Positions 16,854-25,577 of a stretch of 35,903 nucleotides of DNA are shown piece after piece. The DNA is from Rhodoplanes serenus (lineage in GTDB: Bacteria > Pseudomonadota > Alphaproteobacteria > Rhizobiales > Xanthobacteraceae). The translations under genes were made by a program, and so were the position numbers. Location: NCBI GenBank assembly GCA_945897515.1, contig CAMDFO010000045.1, positions 1 to 35,903 of the forward strand, in the 5' to 3' direction. How positions within the stretch are numbered: position 1 is the first letter of the stretch; each line of letters begins with the position of its first letter. Under the pieces are notes generated by a model that saw only the letters and a program-made list of their open reading frames with translations, was not told where the DNA came from and did no database searches.

Positions 16854-18125
16854 CTATGACCCGGCCAAATACCGCTTCGCCAGCACCTTGCCCTCTTCCA
16901 CCGCGGGTTGATCGAACGGATCGACACCGATCAGATGCGCGGCGACGATGGTCTCCAGCATGAAATGCATCAGCAGCTCGCCGAGCGCGCGCTCGTCCAG
17001 CGTCTCGATGTGGATGGTCCGCACCGGGCAGCCATGCTTGGCGAGCGTCTCCGCGGTGGCGCGGCCCTGCGCCGCCACCAGGTCGCCGATGGTCTTGCCG
17101 CCGAAATCGGGCTCGCCCGCGAGCCTCGCCAGTTCGCCGTCGATCTTCGGCCCGCGGCCGGCCGTACCCACCGTGACGATGGTGAACAGCTTGTCGGGCG
17201 GGCCGTCGATGAAAAGCTGAAGCTGGCTGTGCTGGTCGACCGGGCCAAGCGCCGCGAGCGGCGTGGTGCCCTTGCCGCCCTTGCCGAGGCTCTCGGCCCA
17301 GAGCTGGACGTACCAGCGGGTGAAGCGTTCCAGCTTGTCGGCGTAGGCCAGCATCACGGTGGTGGGCTTGCCGGCCGCGACCGACAACGCCGCGCCGACC
17401 GCCGCCGGCACGTCGCCCGGCGCTTTGCCCGCCAGCACCGGAGCTAGGGCATCTGCCGCGCCAGCGCGAATTGCGCCGATGTCGAGACCGCAAACGGCGG
17501 CCGGCAGCAGCCCGACGTTGCTCAGCACCGAGAATCGCCCGCCAACGCCGGGGTCGTGATCGAGCATCGGAATTTGATGGGCGGCGAGCAGGTCGCGCAG
17601 GCCGTTGCGCTTGCCCGGCGTCGCCGGCTCGGTGAGCCCGACGATATGTTCGCCGGCGTCGCGCCCCGCGGCCTTGAGCGCGCTGATCGCCGCCACGGTC
17701 TGCATCAGGGTCTCGCCGGTGCCGCCGGATTTCGATACGGCGACGAACCGCGCCGACTTCAGCGGCAGCCGCGCAAGCAGCGTGCCGTAGCTTTCGGGAT
17801 CGAGGTTGTCCATGAAGTGGATGCGCGGCGGATCGCGCAATGCGCCGACGCCCGGGATGGCATGGCCGGCAAGCTGGGCCAGGGTCTGGCCGCCGAGGCT
17901 CGATCCACCAGTGCCGAGGAATACGACGTCGGTGGTTTGTTCGCGCAACAGGCGGGCGAAGCCCAGGGTCGGCGCGATGTCGTCGCGCTTTTCCGGCAGG
18001 CGGAGCAATGGCAGCGAGCCGTCGGCGTGGCGCTTGCGCAGGGCGTCCAACGCCGCGCCGGTGCGCGCGAGCGCATCGTCGAAGCCGGAGGAACGTGCCT
18101 TGTCGATGGATTGTCTGAGGGGCAT
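16854..18125 (-). CDS. pgi: Glucose-6-phosphate isomerase
   Basis: A 423-residue phosphoglucose isomerase made of two SIS-type domains. It has GTGGSSLGGQTLAQL and SKSGGTGETLMQT for phosphate binding, and the C-terminal PGI signature VDPFDQPAVEEGKVLAK with the catalytic Lys. It interconverts glucose-6-phosphate and fructose-6-phosphate in the cytoplasm. It is shorter than the roughly 550-residue enterobacterial form and closer to the compact bacterial type. The frame continues 29 codons upstream, but that stretch is translated repeat sequence (18141-18224), so ATG 18125 is chosen. It is followed three bases later by arfB. Confidence 0.9.
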   Translation of the reverse strand: MPLRQSIDKARSSGFDDALARTGAALDALRKRHADGSLPLLRLPEKRDDIAPTLGFARLLREQTTDVVFLGTGGSSLGGQTLAQLAGHAIPGVGALRDPPRIHFMDNLDPESYGTLLARLPLKSARFVAVSKSGGTGETLMQTVAAISALKAAGRDAGEHIVGLTEPATPGKRNGLRDLLAAHQIPMLDHDPGVGGRFSVLSNVGLLPAAVCGLDIGAIRAGAADALAPVLAGKAPGDVPAAVGAALSVAAGKPTTVMLAYADKLERFTRWYVQLWAESLGKGGKGTTPLAALGPVDQHSQLQLFIDGPPDKLFTIVTVGTAGRGPKIDGELARLAGEPDFGGKTIGDLVAAQGRATAETLAKHGCPVRTIHIETLDERALGELLMHFMLETIVAAHLIGVDPFDQPAVEEGKVLAKRYLAGS

Positions 18126-18140
18126 AGCGCTATCCGCGAG

Positions 18141-18224
18141 TCTCTCCCTCGCCGTAGCGCGTCGAAAGACGCGCGTAAACGCGCTTATGGCGAGGTCGAC
18201 CTCTCCCTGCAAGCGGGGAGAGGT
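18141..18224. repeat. Palindromic repeat with GAAA-loop hairpin and ACCTCTCCC hairpin
   Basis: It contains a 7-bp hairpin with a GAAA loop (GCGCGTC, GAAA, GACGCGC), nested in arms CTCGCCGTA/TATGGCGAG. Next to it is a 9-bp hairpin (ACCTCTCCC, TGCAAGC, GGGAGAGGT) at 18199-18224. This resembles the rhizobial RPE-type repeats. It lies just upstream of pgi and after the M16 gene, and could act as a terminator. Confidence 0.65.
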
Positions 18225-18232
18225 AAGAAAAC

Positions 18233-19570
18233 TCAGTTCGCCGGCGCGGTGGACACGATGCCCTTGGGACGACCAACCGCCGTCACCAGCAGCCCACCCT
18301 TGGCGAGCCGCTCGGCCGCGCGCTTGGCGTCGGCGAGCGTGACCGCGTCGATCAGGCCGTTGCGCTTTTGGATGTAGTCGATGCCGAGGTCGTCCATCTG
18401 GATCGCCAAGAGCTGCGAGGCGATGCTGGACGAATTGTCGAAGCGCAGCGGATAGGACCCCTTGAGATAGGCCTTGGCCTTGGCCAGTTCGTCCTCGGTC
18501 GGGCCCTCGGCCGCGATCCGGCGGATCTCCGCATCGATGATTTCGAGTGCGTCGCCGGCCCGGTCGCCGCGGGTCTGGGTGCCGCCCATGAACAGCGCGG
18601 CGTGATCGAGCGGATAGAGATAGGTCGAGACGCCGTAGGCCAGGCCGCGCTTCTCGCGCACCTCGTTATAGAGCCGCGACGAGAACGAGCCGCCGCCAAG
18701 GATGTGGTTGACCACGAAGGCCGGGATGAAATCCGGGTCCTTGCGGGGGATGCCGCCGCCGCCGAGGGTCAGCACGGTCTGCGGCACGTCGAGATCGACG
18801 ACGATGCGCCGGCCGACCGCCTGCAACGGCGCAGGAGGCACCGGGGCAAGCTCGCCCTTCTCCGGCAAAGCGCCGAATACGCGATCGAGCATCGGGGCCA
18901 GGGTCGCGGCATCGATGTCGCCGACCACCGCGACCTTGAGCCGGTCGCGTGCGAAGACGCGGCGGTGGTAGCCCTTAAGATCTTCGGCGGTCAGCAGCGG
19001 GACGGTTTCCAGCGTGCCGTTGATCGACCGGCCATAGGGATGGTCGGGAAACGCCGTCCGCCACCACAGGCGGCTCGCGATGCTGTTCGGGCTCGTGGTC
19101 TCGCGCCGCAGGCCGGCGAGGATTTGCGAGCGAACGCGCTCGATCGCATCGGCATCGAAGCGCGGCGCGGTTAGCGCCAAGCGAAGCAGGTCAAAGCCCT
19201 GGTCCTGCCGTTCCCGCAGCATGCGCACCGATCCGGTGACGCTGTCGCGGCCGGCGTTGAAGCGCAGCTCGACGGCGGTTTCCTCCAGCCGCTGAGCGAA
19301 CGCCTTGGAATCGAGTTCGCCGGCTCCGTCGTCCAGCAGCGACGCGGTCATGCTCGCAACCCCCGGCTTGATCGCCGGGTCCTGGTTGGCGCCGCCCTTG
19401 AAGGCGAAGTGCATCGCGATCAGCGGGATGGCAGGTTCTCGCACCAGCCAGGCCTCGATCCCTCGGGGGGATACGACGCGCTCGATGGTGGTGGCGCGAG
19501 CGGGCTGCGCCAGCGAAACGAAGGCCGCGCAAACGGCGGCGAAAGCCAGGGAGGCGATGCGAATGGTCAC
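18233..19570 (-). CDS. M16-family peptidase homologue lacking the zinc site
   Basis: A 445-residue exported M16 protein with signal peptide (VTIRIASLAFAAVCAAFVSLAQPARA). The HxxEH zinc motif is absent: the matching stretch reads GVASMTASLLDDGAG, with Ser, Ala and Ser in place of His, Glu and His. The Arg-Tyr pair in REKRGLAYGVS, used for substrate binding, is kept. This is the pattern of a regulatory subunit that pairs with a catalytic M16 chain, and the catalytic gene is directly upstream with GTG 19570 overlapping its stop (GTGA). Together they should form a periplasmic heterodimer that degrades peptides. Confidence 0.85.
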   Translation of the reverse strand: MTIRIASLAFAAVCAAFVSLAQPARATTIERVVSPRGIEAWLVREPAIPLIAMHFAFKGGANQDPAIKPGVASMTASLLDDGAGELDSKAFAQRLEETAVELRFNAGRDSVTGSVRMLRERQDQGFDLLRLALTAPRFDADAIERVRSQILAGLRRETTSPNSIASRLWWRTAFPDHPYGRSINGTLETVPLLTAEDLKGYHRRVFARDRLKVAVVGDIDAATLAPMLDRVFGALPEKGELAPVPPAPLQAVGRRIVVDLDVPQTVLTLGGGGIPRKDPDFIPAFVVNHILGGGSFSSRLYNEVREKRGLAYGVSTYLYPLDHAALFMGGTQTRGDRAGDALEIIDAEIRRIAAEGPTEDELAKAKAYLKGSYPLRFDNSSSIASQLLAIQMDDLGIDYIQKRNGLIDAVTLADAKRAAERLAKGGLLVTAVGRPKGIVSTAPAN

Positions 19571-20931
19571 GAACGGGGATCCTTGCGAAGCGTTTCTTTG
19601 ATCAGATGGCCGGTGACGGAGCGCCGCTTGTCGAGCCACGTCTTCGCGGCCTGCTGCACCGTCTCGGCGGTCACGGTGCGGATGCGGTCGGGCCAGGTTT
19701 TCACCGCTTCGACCGACAATCCGGTCGTCAGCGCGACCCCGTACCACCGCGCCATCGTCGCCTGGTTGTCCTGGGCGTAGATCGCGTCGGCAATCAGCCG
19801 GTTCTTGGAGCGCTCCAGCTCCTCGGGTGTCACGCCCTTGGCGACCAGATCGTCGATCACCGTGTCGATCGCCTCTTCGAGCTGCGCCAGCGTGACGCCG
19901 GGCTTTGGCGAGCCATAGACGCCAAGCCGGGTCTGATCGAGCGCCGTTCCGGAGTACCAGCCGCCCGCGCTGACGGCCATGCTGCGGTCGACCACCAGCG
20001 CGCGGTAAAGCCGGCTGGTGGTGCCGTGACCCAGAATGTGAGCGAGCACATCGAGCGCTTCGGCCTCGCCGGGCTTTGCAGTGGCGGCGGAGGGCACGAG
20101 ATAGGACCGGTTCAGGCTCGGCTGCTCGACGCGCGGGTCGGCCAGCGTAACGTGGCGGGGCGAGATATGGGCGGGCTCCTGCGGACGCCGGCGCGGGCCG
20201 ATCTCGATGGTCGGCAGCACCTTGCCGTAGGTCGCTTCCGCCAGAGTCTTGACCTCGTCCGCAGATACGTCGCCGGCCACCACCAGGATTGCGTTGTTGG
20301 GCGTGTAGAAGCGCTTGTAGAACGCCAGCGCGTCTTCGCGGTCGAGCGTCTCGATCTCGTGCCGCCAGCCGATCACCGGCCGCCCGTAGGGATGATTGAG
20401 ATAGAGCGCCGCCTCGACCTGTTCGCCCAGCCGTGCGGCCGGGCTGTTGGCGACGCGTTGGTTCTGCTCTTCCAGCACGACGTTGAGCTCGGGCTTCACC
20501 ACGTCGTCGGTGAGCACCAGGCCGGTCATGCGGTCGGCCTCGAACTCCATCAGCGTCTTGAGATGCTCGCGCGAGGTGCGCTGGTAATAGCCGGTGTAGT
20601 CGCTGGAGGTGAACGCGTTCTCCTGCCCGCCGATGCCGGCAACGACTTGGGAGAACTTGCCGGCCGGGTTTTTCTTGGTGCCCTTGAACAGCAGGTGCTC
20701 CAGGAAGTGCGCGATGCCGGACTTGCCCGGCGGCTCGTCGGCGGAGCCCACTTTGTACCAGAGCATATGCGTGACGACCGGCGTGCGGCGGTCAGGGATC
20801 ACCACCACCTCCAGGCCGTTCCCGAGCTTGAAGGCGGAGACGTTGGGCGCGGCGACCGCGGGCTCGCCAGCGGGTGCGAGCAGGAGCACGAACGCGGCAG
20901 CGGCGATGAGTTGCGTCAGTCTGATGGCCAC
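19567..20931 (-). CDS. M16-family zinc peptidase (catalytic subunit)
   Basis: 454 residues with signal peptide (VAIRLTQLIAAAAFVLLLAPAGEPAVA), the zinc motif HFLEH (His75, Glu78, His79) and the third ligand Glu155, 76 residues after His79 as in insulinase/pitrilysin enzymes. GGQENAFTSSDYT and EEQNQRVANSPAARL also match. It should cleave peptides in the periplasm together with the inactive partner encoded downstream. GTG 20931 is preferred because a signal peptide starts there; an ATG at 21036 would add 35 residues without signal-peptide character. It follows the exported unknown protein of 21104-21790. Confidence 0.88.
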   Translation of the reverse strand: MAIRLTQLIAAAAFVLLLAPAGEPAVAAPNVSAFKLGNGLEVVVIPDRRTPVVTHMLWYKVGSADEPPGKSGIAHFLEHLLFKGTKKNPAGKFSQVVAGIGGQENAFTSSDYTGYYQRTSREHLKTLMEFEADRMTGLVLTDDVVKPELNVVLEEQNQRVANSPAARLGEQVEAALYLNHPYGRPVIGWRHEIETLDREDALAFYKRFYTPNNAILVVAGDVSADEVKTLAEATYGKVLPTIEIGPRRRPQEPAHISPRHVTLADPRVEQPSLNRSYLVPSAATAKPGEAEALDVLAHILGHGTTSRLYRALVVDRSMAVSAGGWYSGTALDQTRLGVYGSPKPGVTLAQLEEAIDTVIDDLVAKGVTPEELERSKNRLIADAIYAQDNQATMARWYGVALTTGLSVEAVKTWPDRIRTVTAETVQQAAKTWLDKRRSVTGHLIKETLRKDPRS

Positions 20932-21103
20932 GAAATCGGTCTCGCAAAATGGGTTGATGGGAATCTGCGGTTTCAGTCTGTTGTCGATCGGCAGCCGTAC
21001 CGACTGCGGGCAATCGCTGCGAACCACGGCGAACAAGGCGCCGGCAGGAGACTCACGCTGACATCAGGTAGTGAGCGGACCGCAGGTGACAAGCCAGCCT
21101 TGA

Positions 21104-21790
21104 CTACTCGCCCCGCATCGCCGGGGTGTCCATCGGGTTGGTGGCAGCGCTGTCGCCCTTGGATTTGCCAACGCCATAGGGCTGGCTCGGCGACGGGGTG
21201 CGATACCCGACCGGCGGCTGAGTGAGAGTGTAGCGCGGAGGCTCGTTGGTGAAGGTCCGGTATTCCTCGGTGCCCTGGCCCCAGAGGCCGCCCCAGCTGA
21301 AAATGCTTTTGGCGCCAAGCTCCTTTACCGAGCTTGGGTCGGCGGGATCCGTGACCGCACCGCCGCGCGCCCTGTGGCCCGGGCGGGCCGCAACCGTTCC
21401 CTTGTTGAGTTCGCTTGGGAGCAGCACGGCCTCGTCTTCCTCGACCGATTTGCGCGGCTTCCGGCGCTCGGCCTTGGCATCGCGGGCGCGCTTGACGTCG
21501 GGGTCAGCCGGCCATGCCGGGGTCTTCGCAGCGACTCCGGCGGTTTCCGGGGGCACCAGGCCAAGGCTCGGCGGAACCACCAGCGGCGAACGCTCACGGT
21601 ATTCGATCTGATTTTCGCTGCCGTCGCGCAGGCCGATCGACCGCAGCACGTTGCGGAAGAACTTGGTGTCCGGCGCCTCGTCATCGTCGTCGGCGCGGGC
21701 GTTGGTGCCCCAGCCCGCCACAAGGCCGACCGAAAGCGATCCGGCCAGTGCGGCCGACATCCACCAGCGTTTTGAACCTGACTTCATCAT
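21104..21790 (-). CDS. Exported protein of unknown function, Pro/charged-rich
   Basis: 228 residues. The signal peptide runs to about residue 33 (KRWWMSAALAGSLSVGLVAGWGTNARADD) and has no lipobox Cys. The mature part begins with an acidic DDDDEAPDTKFFRNVLRSIGLRDG segment, which may form an amphipathic helix. The rest is largely disordered and charged (RARDAKAERRKPRKSVEEDE), with a final Pro/Thr/Tyr-rich region. Position between lspA and the M16 pair matches that of DUF3035-type envelope proteins in other alphaproteobacteria, but I cannot confirm that family by eye. Two adjacent ATGs (21790 and 21787) could serve as start. Confidence 0.7.
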   Translation of the reverse strand: MMKSGSKRWWMSAALAGSLSVGLVAGWGTNARADDDDEAPDTKFFRNVLRSIGLRDGSENQIEYRERSPLVVPPSLGLVPPETAGVAAKTPAWPADPDVKRARDAKAERRKPRKSVEEDEAVLLPSELNKGTVAARPGHRARGGAVTDPADPSSVKELGAKSIFSWGGLWGQGTEEYRTFTNEPPRYTLTQPPVGYRTPSPSQPYGVGKSKGDSAATNPMDTPAMRGE

Positions 21791-21865
21791 GCCGTCATCC
21801 CGTAGCGCGCCGGACCCACAAACCCTCGGCGTTTGGCGGCTTTCAGCCAGCAAGTATGGCCGGGA

Positions 21866-22387
21866 TCAGGGCGCTTTTGCGGCGCCGTCCCCCCGGATGG
21901 ATTCATACAAGAGACCCGCCACCCCGGCAACGATAGCTACATCGGCGAGGTTAAAGACGTACCAATGGAACCGCCAGGTGGCCGTCTCCACGTGCAGGAG
22001 CACGAAATCGACCACCGCGCCGTGGGCCAGCCGGTCGATGGCGTTGCCCAGCGCCCCGCCGATGATCAGGCCGAGCCCCAGCGCCATCAGGCGGTTGGTG
22101 GCCCGCGCCAGCCAGATCCACAGCAGCGCCACCGCGATGACCTTCAGCGCCAGCAGAGCCCATTGGCCGAACGGCCCGTCCTGCTGGAACCAGCCGTAGC
22201 TGATGCCGGTGTTCCAGGTCAGGACCAGGTCGACGAACGGCGCGACCGGGACCATGCCTTTGTTGGCGAGATTGAAGACATACAGCAGCCAGAGCTTGAG
22301 CGCCTGGTCGAGCACACCGACGATCGCTGCGGCCGCGAGCCCCAGGCCGGTGAGGCGGCCCCAGAGATAGGCGGTGGGTTTATCCAC
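21866..22387 (-). CDS. lspA: Lipoprotein signal peptidase LspA
   Basis: A 173-residue inner-membrane aspartic protease with four transmembrane helices. The two catalytic aspartates are in GGALGNAIDRL and VFNLADVAIVAG. It cleaves the signal peptide of diacylglyceryl-modified prolipoproteins. The start is taken as GTG 22387 (VDKPTAYLWG); the longer frame to 22447 reads through a palindromic repeat. It is downstream of ileS, the arrangement seen in many bacteria. The start region happens to contain a TTATCCACA string on the plus strand (22380-22388), judged a coincidence. Confidence 0.92.
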   Translation of the reverse strand: MDKPTAYLWGRLTGLGLAAAAIVGVLDQALKLWLLYVFNLANKGMVPVAPFVDLVLTWNTGISYGWFQQDGPFGQWALLALKVIAVALLWIWLARATNRLMALGLGLIIGGALGNAIDRLAHGAVVDFVLLHVETATWRFHWYVFNLADVAIVAGVAGLLYESIRGDGAAKAP

Positions 22388-22418
22388 AGCGGGAATCTCG
22401 GGTCGCGAATTTCTCCGC

Positions 22419-22444
22419 TGTCGTCCCCGCGAAGCCGGGGCCAG
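22419..22444. repeat. Half-copy of the TGTCGTCCCCGCGAAG repeat
   Basis: TGTCGTCCCCGCGAAGCCGG followed by GGCCAG matches one arm of the inverted repeat at 15273-15357 with small differences. It can form a hairpin (CCCCG, CGAAGC, CGGGG). It lies in the short gap between ileS and lspA and does not prevent their grouping on the same strand. Confidence 0.6.
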
Positions 22445-22477
22445 CAAAGGCGGCAGCCGGGCCGAATCCGGCGGCGC

Positions 22478-25400
22478 TCACTCCGCGGCCTTGCGCATGG
22501 CGTCCCACTCGCGCAGCGCCTTGGCGTCGCGCGGCGTGACATCGGGATACTGCGGATCGGTGCCGACCGCGGGCGAGATTTTCCACGAGCGCGCGCATTT
22601 GGTGCCTTCGGCGCGATGCACCGTGACGGCGACGCCCGTGACTTCGGGCAGGCGGAACGCATCGGCCGGTCCCTCGCCCTCGAGCAGCGTCGCGGCCGAG
22701 GTGATGCAGACCTCCGGCAGGTCGATGTCGACCAGCGCCTCGAACAGATCGAGGTTCGACACGAACACCTGCGGCGCGGCTTCGAGCGAGGAGCCGATGC
22801 GCTTGCCGGCGCGCTCGATCTCGATCGCGCCGGTGACGACCCGGCGGACCAGCCGCACCTTGCGCCATTTCTCGGCGAGCTTGTCGTCGCGCCAGGCGGC
22901 CGGCACGTCGGGGAACGGCACGAGATGCACGGAAATGTCGCCGGAGCCGAAGCGTTCGAGCCAGGCTTCCTCCGCGGTGAAACACAGCATCGGCGCGAGC
23001 CACGTCACCGTGCAGCGGAACAGTTGGTCGATCACGGTCAGCGCGGCCTTGCGGGTGCGCGAAGAAATCGGATCGCAGTACAGCGCGTCCTTGCGCACGT
23101 CGAAATAGAACGCCGAGAGGTCGGTGGTCATGAAATGGCTGAGCGCCGCGAAGATGCGCTTGTAGTCGAACTCGGCGTAGGCCTTGCGCACCAGTTCGTC
23201 GAGCTCCGAGACCCGGTGCAGCATCAGCCGCTCCAGCTCCGGCATCTTGTCCGGAGCGATCCGGTCCTCTTCGTGGAAATGCGCCAGGCTGCCGAGCATC
23301 CAGCGAACGGTGTTGCGCAGCTTGCGGTAGGTCTCGATTGTGGTTTTCAGGATTTCCGGCCCGATGCGGAGGTCGTCGGCGTAGTCGGAGGCGCACACCC
23401 ACATCCGCAAAATGTCGGCGCCGGAATTCTTGATGACGTCCTGCGGCGCGGTGACGTTGCCGAGCGACTTCGACAGCTTGCGGCCCTGCTCGTCGAGCAC
23501 GAAGCCGTGGGTCAGCACCACGTCGAACGGCGCGCGGCCGCGCGTGCCGCTGCTTTCCAGCAGCGACGAATGAAACCAGCCGCGGTGCTGGTCGGAGCCT
23601 TCGAGATACATCACCGCGTCCGGGCCGCCGTCGTGCTTGCGTTTGATGCCGGCGAGGCTCGGGAAATGCTTCGGGTCTTCCAGCACGAACGCATGGGTCG
23701 AGCCGGAGTCGAACCAGACGTCGCAGATGTCGTCGACCTTCTTCCAGTCCTCGTTGGCGCGGCTGCCGAGGAAACGCTCGCGCGCCCCGGCCTGATACCA
23801 GGCGTCGGCGCCCTCCTGTTCGAACGCGTCGGCGATGCGCTTGTTGACTTGCTCGTCTTCCAGGATCGTGGCGGTGCCGTCGGCGTTCTCGCGCAAGAAC
23901 ACGGCGATCGGCACGCCCCAGGCGCGCTGGCGCGAGATCACCCAGTCCGGGCGGCTCTCGATCATGCCGTTGATGCGGTTCTCGCCGGCGGCGGGCACCC
24001 AGCGGGTCTCGCCGATCTCGCGCAGCGCGATCTCGCGCAGCGTACCACCGAACGCTGCGATCGGCTTGTCCATCGCGATGAACCACTGCGGCGTGTTGCG
24101 GAAGATCACCGGCTTCTTGGAGCGCCACGAGTGCGGGTACTGATGCTTCAGCCGTCCGCGCGCGATGATATTGCCGGCGGCGGCGAGCGCCTTGATGACG
24201 GCCTCGTTGGCGTCGCCCTTCTCACCCTTGTCGTTGATGACGCGCTTGCCCTGGAAGCCGGGCGCGTGGTCGGTGAACGCGCCGTTCTCGTCGACGGTGT
24301 AGGGGATGGCGGAGTTTATTGCGGACTTTTCCAGCCTTGCCGCATTCGCCATCCAAACATCAAAGTCCTCACGTCCGTGGCCGGGTGCGGTATGCACAAA
24401 GCCCGTACCTGTATCATCGGTAACGTGATCACCGGGCAAAAGCGGAACTCGAAATCTATATCCACTATCGAAGCCCGCTAACGGATGGCGACACTCCATT
24501 GAAAATAATTCTTTGGCTGAAATGGAACGAACTCTCCGAGATGCCGAAACGCGGGCTTGCTGCATTACCTCTTCGGCAAGCTTGTCAGCCAGGAGAAGCC
24601 GCTCTCCTTTTTTTAGCCAATTGCCGTCTGGCACGTCGGTCACTTCGTAAAGGCCGTATTCAATGGACGGCTTCCACGAATAACTGATTGCTCGATTGCC
24701 GGGGAGCGTCCAAGGCGTGGTCGTCCAGATTACGACCGCGGCGTTTTTCAGATCAGGATCAGGTTCAACGTGAATTAGTTTTCCAGGCTCGCCATCTGGG
24801 TGGTCGCTCTCCTCTGATTTAAGAGCGTGATCTACCGGAAACTTCACCCAAACCGTATCGCTCGTATAATCCTCGTACTCCACCTCGGCTTCCGCGAGCG
24901 CGGTCTTCTCCACCACGCTCCACATCACCGGCTTGCTGCCGCGATACAGCGTGCCATTGGCCGCAAACTTCATCAGCTCGCGCGCGATCTGCGCTTCGGC
25001 GGCAAAGCTCATCGTGGTGTAGGGCTTGTCCCAGTCGCCCTCGACGCCGAGCCGCTTGAACTCCTCGCGCTGCACCTCCAGCCAGTGCTGCGCATAGGCG
25101 CGGCACTCCTGGCGGAACGCGATCATCGCCGCCGGATCGGACAGGTTCGGCTTCTGCTTGTTCTTGGAGCGGTAGTTCTCCTCCTCGATCTTCCATTCGA
25201 TCGGCAGGCCGTGACAGTCCCAGCCCGGCACGTAGTTGCTGTCGTAGCCGAGCATCTGCTGGCTGCGCGTCACCACGTCCTTCAAAATCTTATTGAGCGC
25301 GTGGCCGATGTGGATGTTGCCGTTGGCGTAGGGCGGGCCGTCGTGCAGCACGAACTTGTCGCGGCCCTGGCCGGCCTCGCGCAGCCGCTCGTAAAGCCCG

Positions 25401-25537
25401 ATCCGCTTCCAGCGCGCCAGCAGGTCCGGCTCGCGCTGCGGCAGGCCGGCGCGCATCGGGAATTCGGTCTGCGGCAGGAAGAGCGTCTGGCTGTAGTCGC
25501 GCTCGCCGGATTTGGCGTCGCCGGGCTTGTCGGTCAT
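22478..25537 (-). CDS. ileS: Isoleucyl-tRNA synthetase
   Basis: A 1019-residue class Ia synthetase. It shows HIGH (76-79), the CP1 editing domain with [12 protein letters not shown] (271-281) and [10 protein letters not shown] (382-391), the KLSKS loop, and a C-terminal tRNA-binding region. It charges tRNA-Ile and hydrolyses Val-tRNA-Ile in the editing site. The C-terminus lacks the paired cysteine zinc knuckle found in E. coli IleRS. Codon use changes sharply between residues 224 and 411 (nt 24307-24868): by my count 25 of the first 47 codons there end in A or T, against 6 of the 50 codons at residues 171-220. This block covers the editing domain. Reading frame and catalytic motifs are intact. 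Confidence 0.97.
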   Translation of the reverse strand: MTDKPGDAKSGERDYSQTLFLPQTEFPMRAGLPQREPDLLARWKRIGLYERLREAGQGRDKFVLHDGPPYANGNIHIGHALNKILKDVVTRSQQMLGYDSNYVPGWDCHGLPIEWKIEEENYRSKNKQKPNLSDPAAMIAFRQECRAYAQHWLEVQREEFKRLGVEGDWDKPYTTMSFAAEAQIARELMKFAANGTLYRGSKPVMWSVVEKTALAEAEVEYEDYTSDTVWVKFPVDHALKSEESDHPDGEPGKLIHVEPDPDLKNAAVVIWTTTPWTLPGNRAISYSWKPSIEYGLYEVTDVPDGNWLKKGERLLLADKLAEEVMQQARVSASRRVRSISAKELFSMECRHPLAGFDSGYRFRVPLLPGDHVTDDTGTGFVHTAPGHGREDFDVWMANAARLEKSAINSAIPYTVDENGAFTDHAPGFQGKRVINDKGEKGDANEAVIKALAAAGNIIARGRLKHQYPHSWRSKKPVIFRNTPQWFIAMDKPIAAFGGTLREIALREIGETRWVPAAGENRINGMIESRPDWVISRQRAWGVPIAVFLRENADGTATILEDEQVNKRIADAFEQEGADAWYQAGARERFLGSRANEDWKKVDDICDVWFDSGSTHAFVLEDPKHFPSLAGIKRKHDGGPDAVMYLEGSDQHRGWFHSSLLESSGTRGRAPFDVVLTHGFVLDEQGRKLSKSLGNVTAPQDVIKNSGADILRMWVCASDYADDLRIGPEILKTTIETYRKLRNTVRWMLGSLAHFHEEDRIAPDKMPELERLMLHRVSELDELVRKAYAEFDYKRIFAALSHFMTTDLSAFYFDVRKDALYCDPISSRTRKAALTVIDQLFRCTVTWLAPMLCFTAEEAWLERFGSGDISVHLVPFPDVPAAWRDDKLAEKWRKVRLVRRVVTGAIEIERAGKRIGSSLEAAPQVFVSNLDLFEALVDIDLPEVCITSAATLLEGEGPADAFRLPEVTGVAVTVHRAEGTKCARSWKISPAVGTDPQYPDVTPRDAKALREWDAMRKAAE
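24307..24868 (-). other. Low-GC, rare-codon block within ileS (CP1 editing domain)
   Basis: A contiguous block with codons otherwise rare in the window (AGA, AGG, ATA, CTA, TTA, AAA) and about half A/T at third positions. It begins at Tyr224, just before the editing domain, and ends near Ile411, just after [10 protein letters not shown]. The sequence on both sides returns at once to GC-rich codons. This is what recombination of one domain from a lower-GC donor would leave; local selection on translation speed is another possibility. Confidence 0.7.
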
Positions 25538-25577
25538 GGGCGGGTTCTAGAGCAGTTTGTTGGTAACGAAAAGGCGT

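Noticed and set aside
21833-24481. An 882-codon plus-strand frame opposite lspA and ileS
   Set aside because: It is antisense to two well-supported genes, with composition expected of a complement of GC-rich codons (many Arg, His, Asp, Val), and has no family features.
24608-24616. Run of seven A in the ileS sense strand followed by GGAG, resembling a frameshift site
   Set aside because: Full-length IleRS reads through in frame with all motifs downstream. No stem-loop or alternative product is evident, and the run lies in the AT-rich block where such runs are expected.
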